Positions 38,225 through 46,956 of a stretch of 64,000 bases of DNA are shown in pieces. A model generated the notes under the pieces. That model made no database searches. It saw nothing but the letters and a program-made list of their open reading frames with translations, and was not told where the DNA came from. The stretch's first letter is position 1, and each line of letters begins with the position of its first letter. Made by a program: the position numbers and the translations under genes. This stretch comes from Nocardioides rubriscoriae (GTDB lineage: Bacteria; Actinomycetota; Actinomycetes; Propionibacteriales; Nocardioidaceae): assembly GCF_008087085.1 (NCBI RefSeq), contig NZ_VIYJ01000008.1, positions 186,001-250,000 of the forward strand, in the 5' to 3' direction.

Positions 38225-38599
38225 CTACAGGCCCTGCTCGCGTCGCTGCTGCTTCATCCGCGAGTTGTAGTCGCGCATCCGCTGCGGGATGCCGACGACC
38301 GCGGCGTCGTAGGACGGCACCTGGTGCTTGTTGCAGAAGTCGTGGGCCCAGGCGGCCGAGGGCACCCGGCGCCGGGTCCACTCCCCGTCGTGGGCCACCA
38401 GCAGGACGGTCACCTCGCTGACCGCGGTGCGGGGCTCGACGAACCCCTCGACTCCGCGGCGCTCGGCGACCCAGGCGTCGAGGTGGGCGATGTCGACCTT
38501 GTCGGCGGCACGCACCGTCGTGGAACCGGTGCGCAGGCCGCCGGTCGGGCGACTCACGCGGGTCCGGGACCTGCGGCGGAAGCGGTCGAGGAAGGCCAT
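38225..38599 (-). CDS. Conserved hypothetical protein (124 aa)
   Basis: Basic N-terminus (MAFLDRFRRRSRTR) then a folded region (DIAHLDAWVAERRGVEGFVEPRTAVSEVTVLLVAHDGEWTRRRV...WAHDFCNKHQVPSYDAAVVGIPQRMRDYNSR). No membrane segment. I do not recognise a characterised family, although similar short proteins are common in actinobacteria. It converges on pepA with a 27-base gap. Confidence 0.65.
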   Translation of the reverse strand: MAFLDRFRRRSRTRVSRPTGGLRTGSTTVRAADKVDIAHLDAWVAERRGVEGFVEPRTAVSEVTVLLVAHDGEWTRRRVPSAAWAHDFCNKHQVPSYDAAVVGIPQRMRDYNSRMKQQRREQGL

Positions 38600-38658
38600 G
38601 GGGCCAGTCTGCCTGGTCCACCGCCGTACTTGCGGCAGCGCCCTGCGGGCGCGTGCGG

Positions 38659-40134
38659 TCAGCCGGTCCCCGACGACCAGGTGAAGACCTCGTGCGGCCC
38701 GATCCGGAACACCCGCCCGTCGGTCCCGTCGACCTGCAGGCGCAGGTAGCGGTCGCGGTCGCTGCGGTTGTAGCCGTAGACCCCGACCGAGCCGTCACGA
38801 CGCCGGAAGCCGGCCGAGACGACGTCGAGCGGGCCGCTCACGCCGACCACCGTGGAGCCGCGGCGCGCGGCCCGGCTGAGGTGCGCCAGCACGTAGAGCT
38901 CGGGCTCGGCGTAGGAGGCGTCGCCGTCGACCGTGAGCAGCCCCCGGCAGGTGCCGCACCCGCCGAAGGCGCCGCGCTCGCCAGGCGAGAGCGCGAGGTT
39001 GAACATCAGCAGCCCGGTCGAGCCGGCGTCGACCGACTGGTCCACGAGCACCCGGGAGTCCCAGTCGAGGGTGCCGACGGCGGAGTCGTCGGTGCCGGTG
39101 CACTCGTCGACGAGCCAGGGCACCTCGAGCCCCGCGGCCTGCGCGGGGACGCCGGCGTAGCAGTGGAAGGCCACCGCGGCGTGGGCACCGGGCGCGTCAC
39201 GCAGGGCGGTCCGCGCGCGTGCGACGTCGCTCCAGTTGTGGTCGAGCGCCCACAGGTCGACGCCCAGCGCGTCGACGCGCGGGCCCACGAGCCGCGCCAG
39301 CCGCGAGAGCTGGGCGTCGCTCACCAGCATCGTGGGGTAGCGCTCGGCCAGGCCCGGCTCGTTGGCCAGCGTCAGCGCCCGCACCGGGAAGCGGTGCTCA
39401 CGCAGCCACCGGACCTGGCCGACCAGGAAGTCGGCGTACGACGCGACGGCGTCGTCGCGCAGGCTGCTGCCGAACCACGTCCTGCGCACCTTGAAGCGCG
39501 GCGGCGCCGACCACGGGGTCGCGACCAGGCGCACGCCCCGGTCGATGGGCAGGACCTGCTCGCGCAGGAACCGCAACGTGCGCCGCGCCTGCGGGCCGGG
39601 CACGACCCGCCCGTCGCGGACCCGCCAGCCCCACGTCTGCGTGGAGAAGTCGGTGGCCGACAGCGGCAGCCGCAACCACTGCAGGCGCGCCCCCTGCGCG
39701 GCCGCGGGATCGAGCAGCAGCCGGACCAGGTCGGGGCGGTCCTCGAGGTGGGCGACCGCGGAGTCGGTCAGCGCCGCACCGACGCCCGTCCACGTCTGTC
39801 CCGACGTGGCGGGGTCGACGGTCACCGGCTCCACGAGCGTCAACAGCGGCACCGACTGCTGGGGCGGCCGCGTGCTGAGGCGTACGGCGGGGTCGTCCGG
39901 CGAGCTCACCACGAGCGTGCCGCCCGCAGCCCGAGCATCCCGAGCAGCCGGGTCGACCGGACCGGCCGGGTCGGCCGGACCGGCCGCGTCGGTGGCGACG
40001 GCGCTGCGGTCGTGCGGTCGGGCCGTGCTGGTGATCCCCGCCGCGACCACCGCGCATGCGACCAGGACGGCCAGGACGACGAGGACCGCGGAGCGACCGG
40101 TGGTGCTGCGGGCCCGGCGCGGTCGTGCGATCAC
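38659..40134 (-). CDS. Secreted glycoside hydrolase family 30-like protein
   Basis: A 491-aa protein with an N-terminal membrane/signal segment (RSAVLVVLAVLVACAVVAAGI, ~15-37) and a GH30-type TIM barrel. Typical elements are GQTWTGVGAALTDSAVAHL, LRLPLSATDFSTQ, ATPWSAPPRFKV, ALTLANEPGLAERYPTM (the NEP acid/base glutamate) and WLVDECTGTDD (candidate nucleophile glutamate). A C-terminal beta domain ends the protein. Family members cleave glucosylceramide, xylan or beta-1,6-glucan; the substrate here is open. Start: AGGAGG abuts the ATG at 40143, so GTG 40134 with a nine-base spacer is preferred. Confidence 0.8.
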   Translation of the reverse strand: MIARPRRARSTTGRSAVLVVLAVLVACAVVAAGITSTARPHDRSAVATDAAGPADPAGPVDPAARDARAAGGTLVVSSPDDPAVRLSTRPPQQSVPLLTLVEPVTVDPATSGQTWTGVGAALTDSAVAHLEDRPDLVRLLLDPAAAQGARLQWLRLPLSATDFSTQTWGWRVRDGRVVPGPQARRTLRFLREQVLPIDRGVRLVATPWSAPPRFKVRRTWFGSSLRDDAVASYADFLVGQVRWLREHRFPVRALTLANEPGLAERYPTMLVSDAQLSRLARLVGPRVDALGVDLWALDHNWSDVARARTALRDAPGAHAAVAFHCYAGVPAQAAGLEVPWLVDECTGTDDSAVGTLDWDSRVLVDQSVDAGSTGLLMFNLALSPGERGAFGGCGTCRGLLTVDGDASYAEPELYVLAHLSRAARRGSTVVGVSGPLDVVSAGFRRRDGSVGVYGYNRSDRDRYLRLQVDGTDGRVFRIGPHEVFTWSSGTG

Positions 40135-40299
40135 TCGGAGCATCCTCCTGCGTCGGCGAGGCCCGGGGCAACACACCACTCTGCGCCCGGCTGCGGACTT
40201 CGAGGGACCGGTGAGGCGCCCTTGCCGCGCGGCTCCCCGGTAATGCAAAGATGGGCGTCCCAGCGCCCTGGCGCTCACTGACCCTCGGAAAGGACCAGC

Positions 40300-41682
40300 G
40301 TGGCCGACTTCGACGTCCTCGTCCTCGGAGCGGGCTCGGGCGGCTACGCCTGTGCCTTGCGGGCGGCGCAGCTCGGCCTCAGCGTGGGCCTGGTCGAGAA
40401 GGACAAGCTCGGCGGCACCTGCCTGCACGTCGGCTGCATCCCCACCAAGGCCCTCCTCCACGCCGCCGAGGTCGCTGACAACACCCGCGAGTCGCAGCAG
40501 TTCGGCGTGCGCGCCACGCTCGAGGGCATCGACATGCCGGGCGTCAACGCCTACAAGGACGGCGTCGTCTCCCGGCTGTTCAAGGGCCTGGCCGGGCTGA
40601 TCAAAGGCCGCGGCATCACCGTGATCGAGGGTGAGGGCAAGGTCACCGGCGACCGTCAGGTCACGGTCACCGGCGCCGACGGGCAGGAGGTCCACACCGG
40701 CAAGCACCTCGTGCTCGCCTCCGGCTCCTATGCCCGCACCCTGCCCGGGCTCCAGGTCGACGGCACCCGGGTGATGACGTCCGAGCACGCGCTGCGCCTG
40801 GACCGCGTGCCGGCCTCGGTGGTCGTGCTCGGCGGCGGCGTGATCGGATGCGAGTTCGCCAGCGTGTGGCGCAGCTTCGGCGCCGAGGTCACCATCGTCG
40901 AGGCGCTCCCCCGGCTCGTCGCCGCCGAGGACGAGGCGTCGTCGAAGGCGCTCGAGCGCGCGTTCCGCAAGCGCGGCATCGTCTTTCGCACCGGCACCCC
41001 CTTCCAGAGCGTCAAGACCACCGACACCGGCGTCGCCGTGACCGTCGAGGGCGGTGACGTCATCGAGGCCGAGCTGCTGCTCGTCGCGGTCGGGCGTGGC
41101 CCGTCGACCGACGGCCTGGGCTACGAGGAGGCCGGCGTCGCGATGGAGCGGGGCTTCGTGCTCACCGATGAGCGCTGCCGCACCAACGTCGAGGGCGTCT
41201 ACGCCGTCGGCGACATCGTGCCCGGGCTGCAGCTGGCCCACCGGGGCTTCCAGCAGGGCATGTTCGTCGCCGAGGACATCGCCGGGCTCGACCCGCAGCC
41301 GATCGACGAGACCGCCATCCCGCGCGTGACCTACAGCAGCCCCGAGGTGGCGTCGGTCGGGCTCGACGAGGCAGCGGCCCGGGCGGCGTACGGCGACGAG
41401 GTCGAGACCCTCACCTACGACCTCGGCGGCAACGGCAAGAGCCAGATCCTCAAGACCCAGGGCTTCGTCAAGCTGATCCGCCGCAAGGACGGGCCGGTCA
41501 TCGGCGTCCACCTGGTCGGCGACCGGGTCGGCGAGCTGATCGGCGAGGCCCAGCTCATCTACTCGTGGGAGGCGCACGCCGAGGACGTCGCCCCGCTCGT
41601 GCACGCCCACCCGACCCAGAACGAAGCCCTCGGCGAGGCCCACCTGGCCCTCGCCGGCAAGCCTCTCCACGCCCACTCCTGA
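40300..41682 (+). CDS. lpdA: Dihydrolipoyl dehydrogenase (E3)
   Basis: FAD-dependent disulfide oxidoreductase of 460 aa that re-oxidises dihydrolipoyl groups of 2-oxoacid dehydrogenases. The FAD-binding [10 protein letters not shown] (10-19) and redox pair C41/C46 in [13 protein letters not shown] are present, as are the NAD-binding [14 protein letters not shown] and the C-terminal [12 protein letters not shown] with the active-site His-Glu pair. GTG 40300 is preceded by GGAAAGGA at a five-base spacing. sucB follows after 17 bases, so E3 and E2 are probably co-transcribed. Confidence 0.96.
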   Translation: MADFDVLVLGAGSGGYACALRAAQLGLSVGLVEKDKLGGTCLHVGCIPTKALLHAAEVADNTRESQQFGVRATLEGIDMPGVNAYKDGVVSRLFKGLAGLIKGRGITVIEGEGKVTGDRQVTVTGADGQEVHTGKHLVLASGSYARTLPGLQVDGTRVMTSEHALRLDRVPASVVVLGGGVIGCEFASVWRSFGAEVTIVEALPRLVAAEDEASSKALERAFRKRGIVFRTGTPFQSVKTTDTGVAVTVEGGDVIEAELLLVAVGRGPSTDGLGYEEAGVAMERGFVLTDERCRTNVEGVYAVGDIVPGLQLAHRGFQQGMFVAEDIAGLDPQPIDETAIPRVTYSSPEVASVGLDEAAARAAYGDEVETLTYDLGGNGKSQILKTQGFVKLIRRKDGPVIGVHLVGDRVGELIGEAQLIYSWEAHAEDVAPLVHAHPTQNEALGEAHLALAGKPLHAHS

Positions 41683-41699
41683 AGGGGAACCGCCCACCC

Positions 41700-43556
41700 A
41701 TGGCCACCGAAGTCAACCTCCCGGCACTCGGGGAGTCCGTCACCGAAGGCACCATCACCCGCTGGCTCAAGCAGGTCGGTGACAGCGTCGCGGTCGACGA
41801 GCCGCTGCTGGAGGTCTCGACCGACAAGGTCGACACCGAGATCCCCTCGCCGGTCGCCGGCACCCTGCTCGAGATCAAGGCCGCCGAGGACGACACCGTC
41901 GAGATCGGCGCCGTCCTCGCGGTGATCGGCGACGAGGGCGAGTCCGCCGGCGACGCCACCGGGTCCGCCGCGCCCGAGGCGCAGCCCGCCGACGAGGACG
42001 AGGCCGCGAAGAAGGCCGAGCAGGAGGAGCAGATCGCTGCCGAGACCGGCGAGCTGCCGCCCGGCGACGAGACCCCCGAGGCCGACAAGGCCGAGCCCGC
42101 ACCGGCCGCGGCACCCGCGGCTCCCGCGGCCCAGTCGGCAGCACCGTCGGGCGGCGGGTCCGCCACGGCGGTCGTGCTGCCCGCGCTGGGCGAGTCGGTC
42201 ACCGAGGGCACCGTCACCCGTTGGCTCAAGCAGGTCGGCGACGACGTCGCGGTCGACGAGCCGCTGCTGGAGGTCTCGACCGACAAGGTCGACACCGAGA
42301 TCCCCTCGCCGGTCGCCGGCACCCTGCTGGAGATCAAGGTGCAGGAGGACGAGACCGTCGAGGTCGGCGCCGAGCTCGCGTTGGTCGGTGACGGCGCGGC
42401 CGCGCCCGCGGCTGCCGAGCCGGAGCCCGAGCCCGAGCCCGAGCCGGAGCCCGAGCCCGCCAAGGCACCGGAGCCGGAGCCGGAGCCTGCGAAGGCCCCC
42501 GAGCCGGAGCCCGCCCAGGCCCCCGAGCCCGCCCCGGCGCCGGCCGCCGGGTCGCAGGGTGACGGCCCGAGCGGGAGCCCCGCCGGTGAGCCCGCGAGCA
42601 CGTCGAGCGCCCCGTCGTCCGACGGCGCCGGCTACGTGACTCCGCTCGTGCGCAAGCTCGCCGCCCAGAACAGCGTCGACCTCGCCACGGTGACCGGGTC
42701 GGGCGTGGGCGGTCGCATCCGCAAGCAGGACGTGCTCGACGCCGCCAAGGCCCAGGAGAGGGCTGCGGCGCCCGCGGCCCCCGCTGCGCCCGCAGGCCCC
42801 GCCGCCGCGTCGGCACCCGCCGCTGCGCCGGTGACGCCGTCCCCGCTGCGCGGCACGACCGAGAAGATGAGCCGCCTGCGCAAGATCATCGCCGAGCGCG
42901 TGGTCGAGTCGCTGCAGGTCAGTGCGCAGCTCACCCAGGTCATCGAGGTCGACGTCACCAACGTCGCACGGCTGCGCGACGCCACCAAGGCCGACTTCCT
43001 GGCCCGCGAGGGCGTCAAGCTGTCCTACCTGCCGTTCTTCGCCAAGGCGACGGTCGACGCGCTCAAGCAGCACCCGAAGTTCAACGCGACGATCGACACC
43101 GAGGAGGGCGTGGTCACCTACTACGACCGCGAGAACCTCGCCTTCGCGGTCGACACCGAGAAGGGCCTGATCTCCCCGGTCGTCAAGGACGCGGGTGACC
43201 TCTCGATCGCGGGCCTGGCCAAGAAGATCGCCGACGTCGCCGAGCGCACCCGCACCAACAAGATCGGCCCCGACGAGCTCGGCGGTGGCACCTTCACGAT
43301 CACCAACCTCGGCAGCGTCGGGGCCCTGTGGGACACCCCGATCATCAACCAGCCGCAGGTCGCGATCCTCGGTCCCGGTGCCGTGGTCAAGCGCCCGGTC
43401 GTCATCGACGACGCCAACCTCGGCGAGACGATCGCGGTGCGCCACATGGTCTACCTCGCCCTGACCTACGACCACCGTCTCATCGACGGCGCCGACGCGG
43501 GCCGCTTCCTGCAGGACATCAAGAAGCGCCTCGAGGCCGGCCAGTTCGAGGTCTGA
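41700..43556 (+). CDS. sucB: Dihydrolipoamide succinyl/acyltransferase (E2) with two lipoyl domains
   Basis: E2 core of a 2-oxoacid dehydrogenase complex, 618 aa. Lipoyl domain 1 (~1-78, lipoyl-lysine K43 in STDKVDTE) and domain 2 (~153-232, K196) are nearly identical around the lysine. A long Glu-Pro/Ala-Pro linker (~240-285) leads to the E3-binding domain (~300-335, [16 protein letters not shown]), a second Ala-Pro linker and the catalytic domain (~385-618) ending in [11 protein letters not shown] (HxxxDG). Gene order lpdA-sucB-lipB-lipA fits the shared 2-oxoglutarate/pyruvate E2 of actinobacteria, so sucB is a likely but not certain name. ATG 41700 follows GAAGGGGAA. Confidence 0.93.
   Translation: MATEVNLPALGESVTEGTITRWLKQVGDSVAVDEPLLEVSTDKVDTEIPSPVAGTLLEIKAAEDDTVEIGAVLAVIGDEGESAGDATGSAAPEAQPADEDEAAKKAEQEEQIAAETGELPPGDETPEADKAEPAPAAAPAAPAAQSAAPSGGGSATAVVLPALGESVTEGTVTRWLKQVGDDVAVDEPLLEVSTDKVDTEIPSPVAGTLLEIKVQEDETVEVGAELALVGDGAAAPAAAEPEPEPEPEPEPEPAKAPEPEPEPAKAPEPEPAQAPEPAPAPAAGSQGDGPSGSPAGEPASTSSAPSSDGAGYVTPLVRKLAAQNSVDLATVTGSGVGGRIRKQDVLDAAKAQERAAAPAAPAAPAGPAAASAPAAAPVTPSPLRGTTEKMSRLRKIIAERVVESLQVSAQLTQVIEVDVTNVARLRDATKADFLAREGVKLSYLPFFAKATVDALKQHPKFNATIDTEEGVVTYYDRENLAFAVDTEKGLISPVVKDAGDLSIAGLAKKIADVAERTRTNKIGPDELGGGTFTITNLGSVGALWDTPIINQPQVAILGPGAVVKRPVVIDDANLGETIAVRHMVYLALTYDHRLIDGADAGRFLQDIKKRLEAGQFEV
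41786..41869 (+). repeat. Intragenic duplicate, lipoyl domain 1 copy
   Basis: These 84 bases are identical, synonymous sites included, to 42245-42328 in the second lipoyl domain of sucB. Flanks on both sides are similar but diverged. Confidence 0.9.
42245..42328 (+). repeat. Intragenic duplicate, lipoyl domain 2 copy
   Basis: Second copy of the 84-base identical segment encoding the lipoyl-lysine hairpin, 459 bases after the first. Confidence 0.9.
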
Positions 43557-43571
43557 CCCACCCGCAGCGAC

Positions 43572-43608
43572 GAACGCCCCCTCCCGAGCACCTCGGGAGG
43601 GGGCGTTC
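43572..43608. terminator. Terminator after sucB
   Basis: Perfect 17-bp stem (43572-43588 with 43592-43608), loop CAC, 16 bases after the sucB stop. The remaining bases 43609-43893, between here and the TerB-like gene, show no supported gene or motif. Confidence 0.85.
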
Positions 43609-43893
43609 CACGTCCGGGCCCGACGTCGACGTACGCACGTCGGCTCAGCACGACAGGGGCGACCCGATCGTCAGCGCGGCTGACGGCCAGGAGGCGAGCA
43701 ATGGAACTGGACCAGCAGAACGGCGCCGGGCCACGACGCCAGGCCGACCACAGGGCGCACGGAGCCGGAGGTCGGCCCCAGCGTCTGGGCGGCCGCCACC
43801 CAGACCGGCGGCAGCCCTCGAGGACGACGGGCGGCCAGCCAGACGCGGGCCGACCGTAGGCGACCAGTCAACAGAGCCGGAGGCGACCCACCA

Positions 43894-44349
43894 TCACAGC
43901 TCGAACTCGGCGGGGTCGATGCCGACGGCGTGGCAGGCCTCGCGGACGACGGCCTTCTCCTGGTCGTCGAAGTGGCCGTCGGCGCCGCCGATGATGATGC
44001 CGATCTGGATGACGGCGCGGGCCTCCGACGGCTTCTTCTTGGTCTTGCCGACCACCTGGATGAGCTCGACCTTGCCGAGCTGGTAGTCGGCGGCGAGCTT
44101 GTTGCAGCTCTCGTCGAAGCGTGAGCTGAGGGTGTCGGGCGGGAAGTTGGACAGGGCGGCGTTGGAGGTGATCAGGCCGGAGACCTTCTGGCGCTCCGAG
44201 GCGTCGACGCTGCCGTCGGCCGCGGCCACCAGCGCGCACATCGCCATGCTGGCGTCGCGGAAGGACCCGCTCTGCAGCTCGTTCTTCTTGGCGAGGAGCT
44301 GGGTCTGCATGTCCTGCGTGGCCTGGCGGAGCCGGTTCCAGATGGGCAT
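43894..44349 (-). CDS. TerB-family tellurite-resistance-like protein
   Basis: A 151-aa protein with the TerB fold: FRDASMAMCALVAAADGSVDASERQKVSGLI, then a second acidic helix-loop IQIGIIIGGADGHFDDQEKAVVREACHAVGI. The two Asp/Glu-rich loops are the presumed metal-binding sites. Full ter operons confer tellurite, colicin and phage resistance, but none is present here, so the role is open. I place the start at ATG 44349, with GAGGTAG eight bases upstream; ATG 44391 is an alternative. Confidence 0.8.
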   Translation of the reverse strand: MPIWNRLRQATQDMQTQLLAKKNELQSGSFRDASMAMCALVAAADGSVDASERQKVSGLITSNAALSNFPPDTLSSRFDESCNKLAADYQLGKVELIQVVGKTKKKPSEARAVIQIGIIIGGADGHFDDQEKAVVREACHAVGIDPAEFEL

Positions 44350-44468
44350 GGTGGTGACTACCTCGGGTTTCGTCGGGGGCTGGACTGTCATGGTGCCCCA
44401 CGACGACAACCGCGCCCGGTGTCGTCGTCCCCGCACTGCCGGGGGAGGTGGTCGTCGGGGCCGTCTGC

Positions 44469-44474
44469 CAGGAT
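44469..44474 (+). promoter_or_regulatory. -10-like box of TIGR01777-type gene
   Basis: CAGGAT six bases before ATG 44481; a weaker match to the TANNNT pattern seen before other genes here. Confidence 0.3.
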
Positions 44475-44480
44475 CGCGCC

Positions 44481-45395
44481 ATGGCCTCACCTGCGCTCTC
44501 GATCGTGCTCGCCGGCGGTTCCGGCTTCCTCGGCAGCCACCTGCGCACCGCGCTGCGCAGCCGTGGCCACCAGGTGACCTCGCTCGTGCGCCGTGAGGCC
44601 GGCGGGCCCGACGAGTCGACCTGGGACCCCTACGCTGGCCAGGTCGACCGCACGCTGGTCCGCACCGCCGACGTGGTCGTCAACCTGGCCGGCTCCCCCA
44701 CGCTGGGCAACCCGCACTCCAAGAAGTGGGCGCGCCAGCTGCGCGAGAGCCGGGTGACCACGACGGCGCTGCTCGCCGAGACGATCGCCGAGGCCGACCG
44801 ACCCCCGGCGTTCCTGGCCGGCAACGGGATCTCCTACTACGGCGACCACGGCGACGCCGTGCTGACCGAGGCCGCCGACACCCGCGGGCACGCGCTGCTC
44901 ACCGACGTCACCCGTGAGTGGCAGGCCGCCGCCGACCCGGCGGTCGCGGCCGGCTCCCGGGTCTGCGTGCTGCGCACCGCCCCGGTCATGGACCGGCGCG
45001 CGGCGCCGCTGCAGCAGCTGCGGCTGCTGTTCCGCACCGGCCTGGGCGGTCGGCTCGGCAAGGGGCGCCAGTACATGCCGATGATCTCGCTGCGCGACTG
45101 GGTGGGTGGGGTGGTCCACCTCGCCGAGCACGCCGACGCCTCGGGGGCGTTCAACCTGTGCCTGCCCCAGGCGCCCACCAATGCCGAGTTCACCAAGGCC
45201 CTCGCGGCCGCCTGCCACCGCCCAGCGGTGGTGCCGGTGCCGGCCGCGGCGATCAGGCTCGCGGGCGGCGAGATGTCGTCGGAGCTGCTGGGCTCGCTCA
45301 ACGTGCGCCCGGAGGCCCTGCTCGCGTCGGGCTACGTCTTCGCCGACGCCGACCTCGACTCGATGCTCACGACCGCCCTCGCGGCTCGGGACTGA
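44481..45395 (+). CDS. TIGR01777-family NAD(P)-dependent epimerase-like protein
   Basis: A 304-aa short-chain-dehydrogenase-like protein. The N-terminal nucleotide-binding LAGGSGFLGSHLRTAL, the family's DVVVNLAGSPT and KKWARQLRESRV (R...R...S) and GNGISYYGDHGD are clear; this set marks the TIGR01777/YfcH/SulA-like group, whose substrate is unknown. It lies between sucB and lipB, where similar genes are often found in actinobacteria. The 3' end overlaps the convergent next gene by 29 bases. Confidence 0.85.
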   Translation: MASPALSIVLAGGSGFLGSHLRTALRSRGHQVTSLVRREAGGPDESTWDPYAGQVDRTLVRTADVVVNLAGSPTLGNPHSKKWARQLRESRVTTTALLAETIAEADRPPAFLAGNGISYYGDHGDAVLTEAADTRGHALLTDVTREWQAAADPAVAAGSRVCVLRTAPVMDRRAAPLQQLRLLFRTGLGGRLGKGRQYMPMISLRDWVGGVVHLAEHADASGAFNLCLPQAPTNAEFTKALAAACHRPAVVPVPAAAIRLAGGEMSSELLGSLNVRPEALLASGYVFADADLDSMLTTALAARD

Positions 45396-45915
45396 CCGAC
45401 GCGACGCGCCACCGCCCGACCGGGCTGCGTGCCAGCACGATCCGCCGCGTCGACGGCCGGTCGTGCGGGAGCACCAGGTCGCCGGCCGAGACGTGCGCGA
45501 CCCGGTCGGTGACCACGAGCACCAAGCGTCGCGGGCGGTCGAGGAGCACCTGCAGCCGCAGCACCTGGGTGGTCAGGCCGGTGACGCGCAGTCCGCGGCC
45601 GGCCCAGGCGCGCAGCATCGCCGCGTCACGCCGTCCGGCCACCGACCCCGGCGTGTAGAGCCCCGCGAGGGCCCGGACGTCACCGCTGGTCCAGGCCCGA
45701 GCGCGCTCGGCGTCCCAGTGGCGCAGCACCTGCCGGGCCCGGGCCGCGGGTGGCGTGGCCACGGGCGTCGCCCGACCGTCGGCCGGACGCGCCGAGGGCG
45801 CCGGTGGCGCCGCGTCGGGCGACCGCACGACCAGCACGCCGCAGGTCACCACCACCCCGCACAGGGCACCGGCCAGCACGCTGAGCAGCACGCGCGAGAC
45901 GACCCGGGACGACAT
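45367..45915 (-). CDS. Hypothetical exported/anchored protein
   Basis: A 182-aa protein with an N-terminal transmembrane or signal segment (VLLSVLAGALCGVVVTCGVLVV, ~9-30), a Pro/Ala linker, and a folded region (ARQVLRHWDAERARAWTSGDVRALAGLYTPGS...) whose pattern recalls NTF2/SnoaL-like domains. GGAG lies just before ATG 45915. A longer in-frame extension is antisense to lipB and rejected. No function can be assigned. Confidence 0.65.
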   Translation of the reverse strand: MSSRVVSRVLLSVLAGALCGVVVTCGVLVVRSPDAAPPAPSARPADGRATPVATPPAARARQVLRHWDAERARAWTSGDVRALAGLYTPGSVAGRRDAAMLRAWAGRGLRVTGLTTQVLRLQVLLDRPRRLVLVVTDRVAHVSAGDLVLPHDRPSTRRIVLARSPVGRWRVASVSPEPRGRS

Positions 45916-45993
45916 GGCTCCAGTAGAGCCGAGGTCGCCGTCCGCGCGCAGAGTCCATCCACAGGCTCGGACCCGGGTGGTCGTGGCCGGGCG

Positions 45994-45999
45994 TAGGGT
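45994..45999 (+). promoter_or_regulatory. -10 box of lipB
   Basis: TAGGGT six bases before the GTG at 46006; no Shine-Dalgarno in the spacer. Confidence 0.5.
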
Positions 46000-46005
46000 G
46001 AGGAC

Positions 46006-46752
46006 GTGACTGCCGACCTGCCCCTCGACCTGTCGTTCGAGGTCGCCGGACTCGGGTCCGGGGCCGTCGACTACCTCGCCGCGTGGGACCTGCAGCGCGA
46101 GGTGCACGCCGGCGTGGTCGCGGGCTCGCGACCGCCGACGGTGCTGCTGCTCGAGCACCCGCCCGTCTACACCGCCGGCAAGCGCACCGACCCGCACGAG
46201 CGGCCGGTCGACCCCGGCGGCGCGCAGGTCATCGACGTCGACCGCGGCGGCAAGATCACCTTCCACGGCCCCGGCCAGCTCGTCGGCTACCCGATCGTGC
46301 GGCTGCCCGACCACGTCAAGGTCGTCGACTACGTGCGCCGGGTCGAGGAGGCGCTGATCGCGGTGTGTCGCGACCTCGGCGTCGAGACCGCCCGCGTGCC
46401 GGGGCGCAGCGGCGTCTGGCTGCGCGCCACCGACGAGCGGCCCGAGCGCAAGGTCGCCGCGATCGGCATCCGCGTCAGCCGCGGCGTCACCATGCACGGC
46501 TTCTCCCTCAACGCAGACGTCGACCTCGGCTGGTACGACCGGTTCGTGCCCTGCGGCATCGCCGACGCCGGGGTCACCACGCTCTCGGTCGAGACCGGTC
46601 GCCCGGTCACGGTGCGCGACGTCCTGCCGTCGGTCGAGCAGCACCTGCGCCACTACCTCGCCTGGGCGCCCTACGACCCCACGCCCGACTACGAGCCGCG
46701 CCCCGAGCCCGGCCGTGCGCCGCGCATCGAGCTGGTCCGTCCCGGCGGCTGA
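46006..46752 (+). CDS. lipB: Octanoyltransferase LipB
   Basis: A 248-aa transferase that moves octanoyl from acyl carrier protein to lipoyl-domain lysines. Family motifs are [32 protein letters not shown] and the catalytic pair C and [15 protein letters not shown] (Cys) and [20 protein letters not shown] (Lys). The product is the substrate of LipA, encoded 4.4 kb downstream, and the target includes SucB encoded upstream. The GTG start is leaderless in type. Confidence 0.95.
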   Translation: MTADLPLDLSFEVAGLGSGAVDYLAAWDLQREVHAGVVAGSRPPTVLLLEHPPVYTAGKRTDPHERPVDPGGAQVIDVDRGGKITFHGPGQLVGYPIVRLPDHVKVVDYVRRVEEALIAVCRDLGVETARVPGRSGVWLRATDERPERKVAAIGIRVSRGVTMHGFSLNADVDLGWYDRFVPCGIADAGVTTLSVETGRPVTVRDVLPSVEQHLRHYLAWAPYDPTPDYEPRPEPGRAPRIELVRPGG

Positions 46753-46835
46753 GAGCACTGCTCGCGCTTCCCTCGTCGTCGAGCCGAGCAGCGCAGGCCC
46801 GCACCGGCGGACAGCACCCTCAAACGCGCAATCAC

Positions 46836-46848
46836 CCTGTAATACAGG
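46836..46848. promoter_or_regulatory. 13-base palindrome, possible operator
   Basis: CCTGTA-A-TACAGG, a perfect inverted repeat 109 bases before the beta-propeller gene and 84 bases after lipB. It also contains a TAATAC string that could be a -10. A repressor site is possible but unproven. Confidence 0.35.
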
Positions 46849-46956
46849 CTTTCAGGTCGATGACGGAACGTCTCGCGCCCTTCTCGCGGCACTCCCGCGG
46901 TGGTCAACTCGAGAGGCACCCCACCTCTCATCCGCACTCGACCACAGGAGCTCGAC

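Noticed and set aside
43671..43871. Minus-strand 66-codon frame in the gap after sucB
   Set aside because: No ribosome-binding site, no motif, and such frames are common by chance in GC-rich DNA.
46900..46956. Upstream start of the beta-propeller gene
   Set aside because: ATG 46957 has AGGAG at six bases and begins the signal peptide directly.
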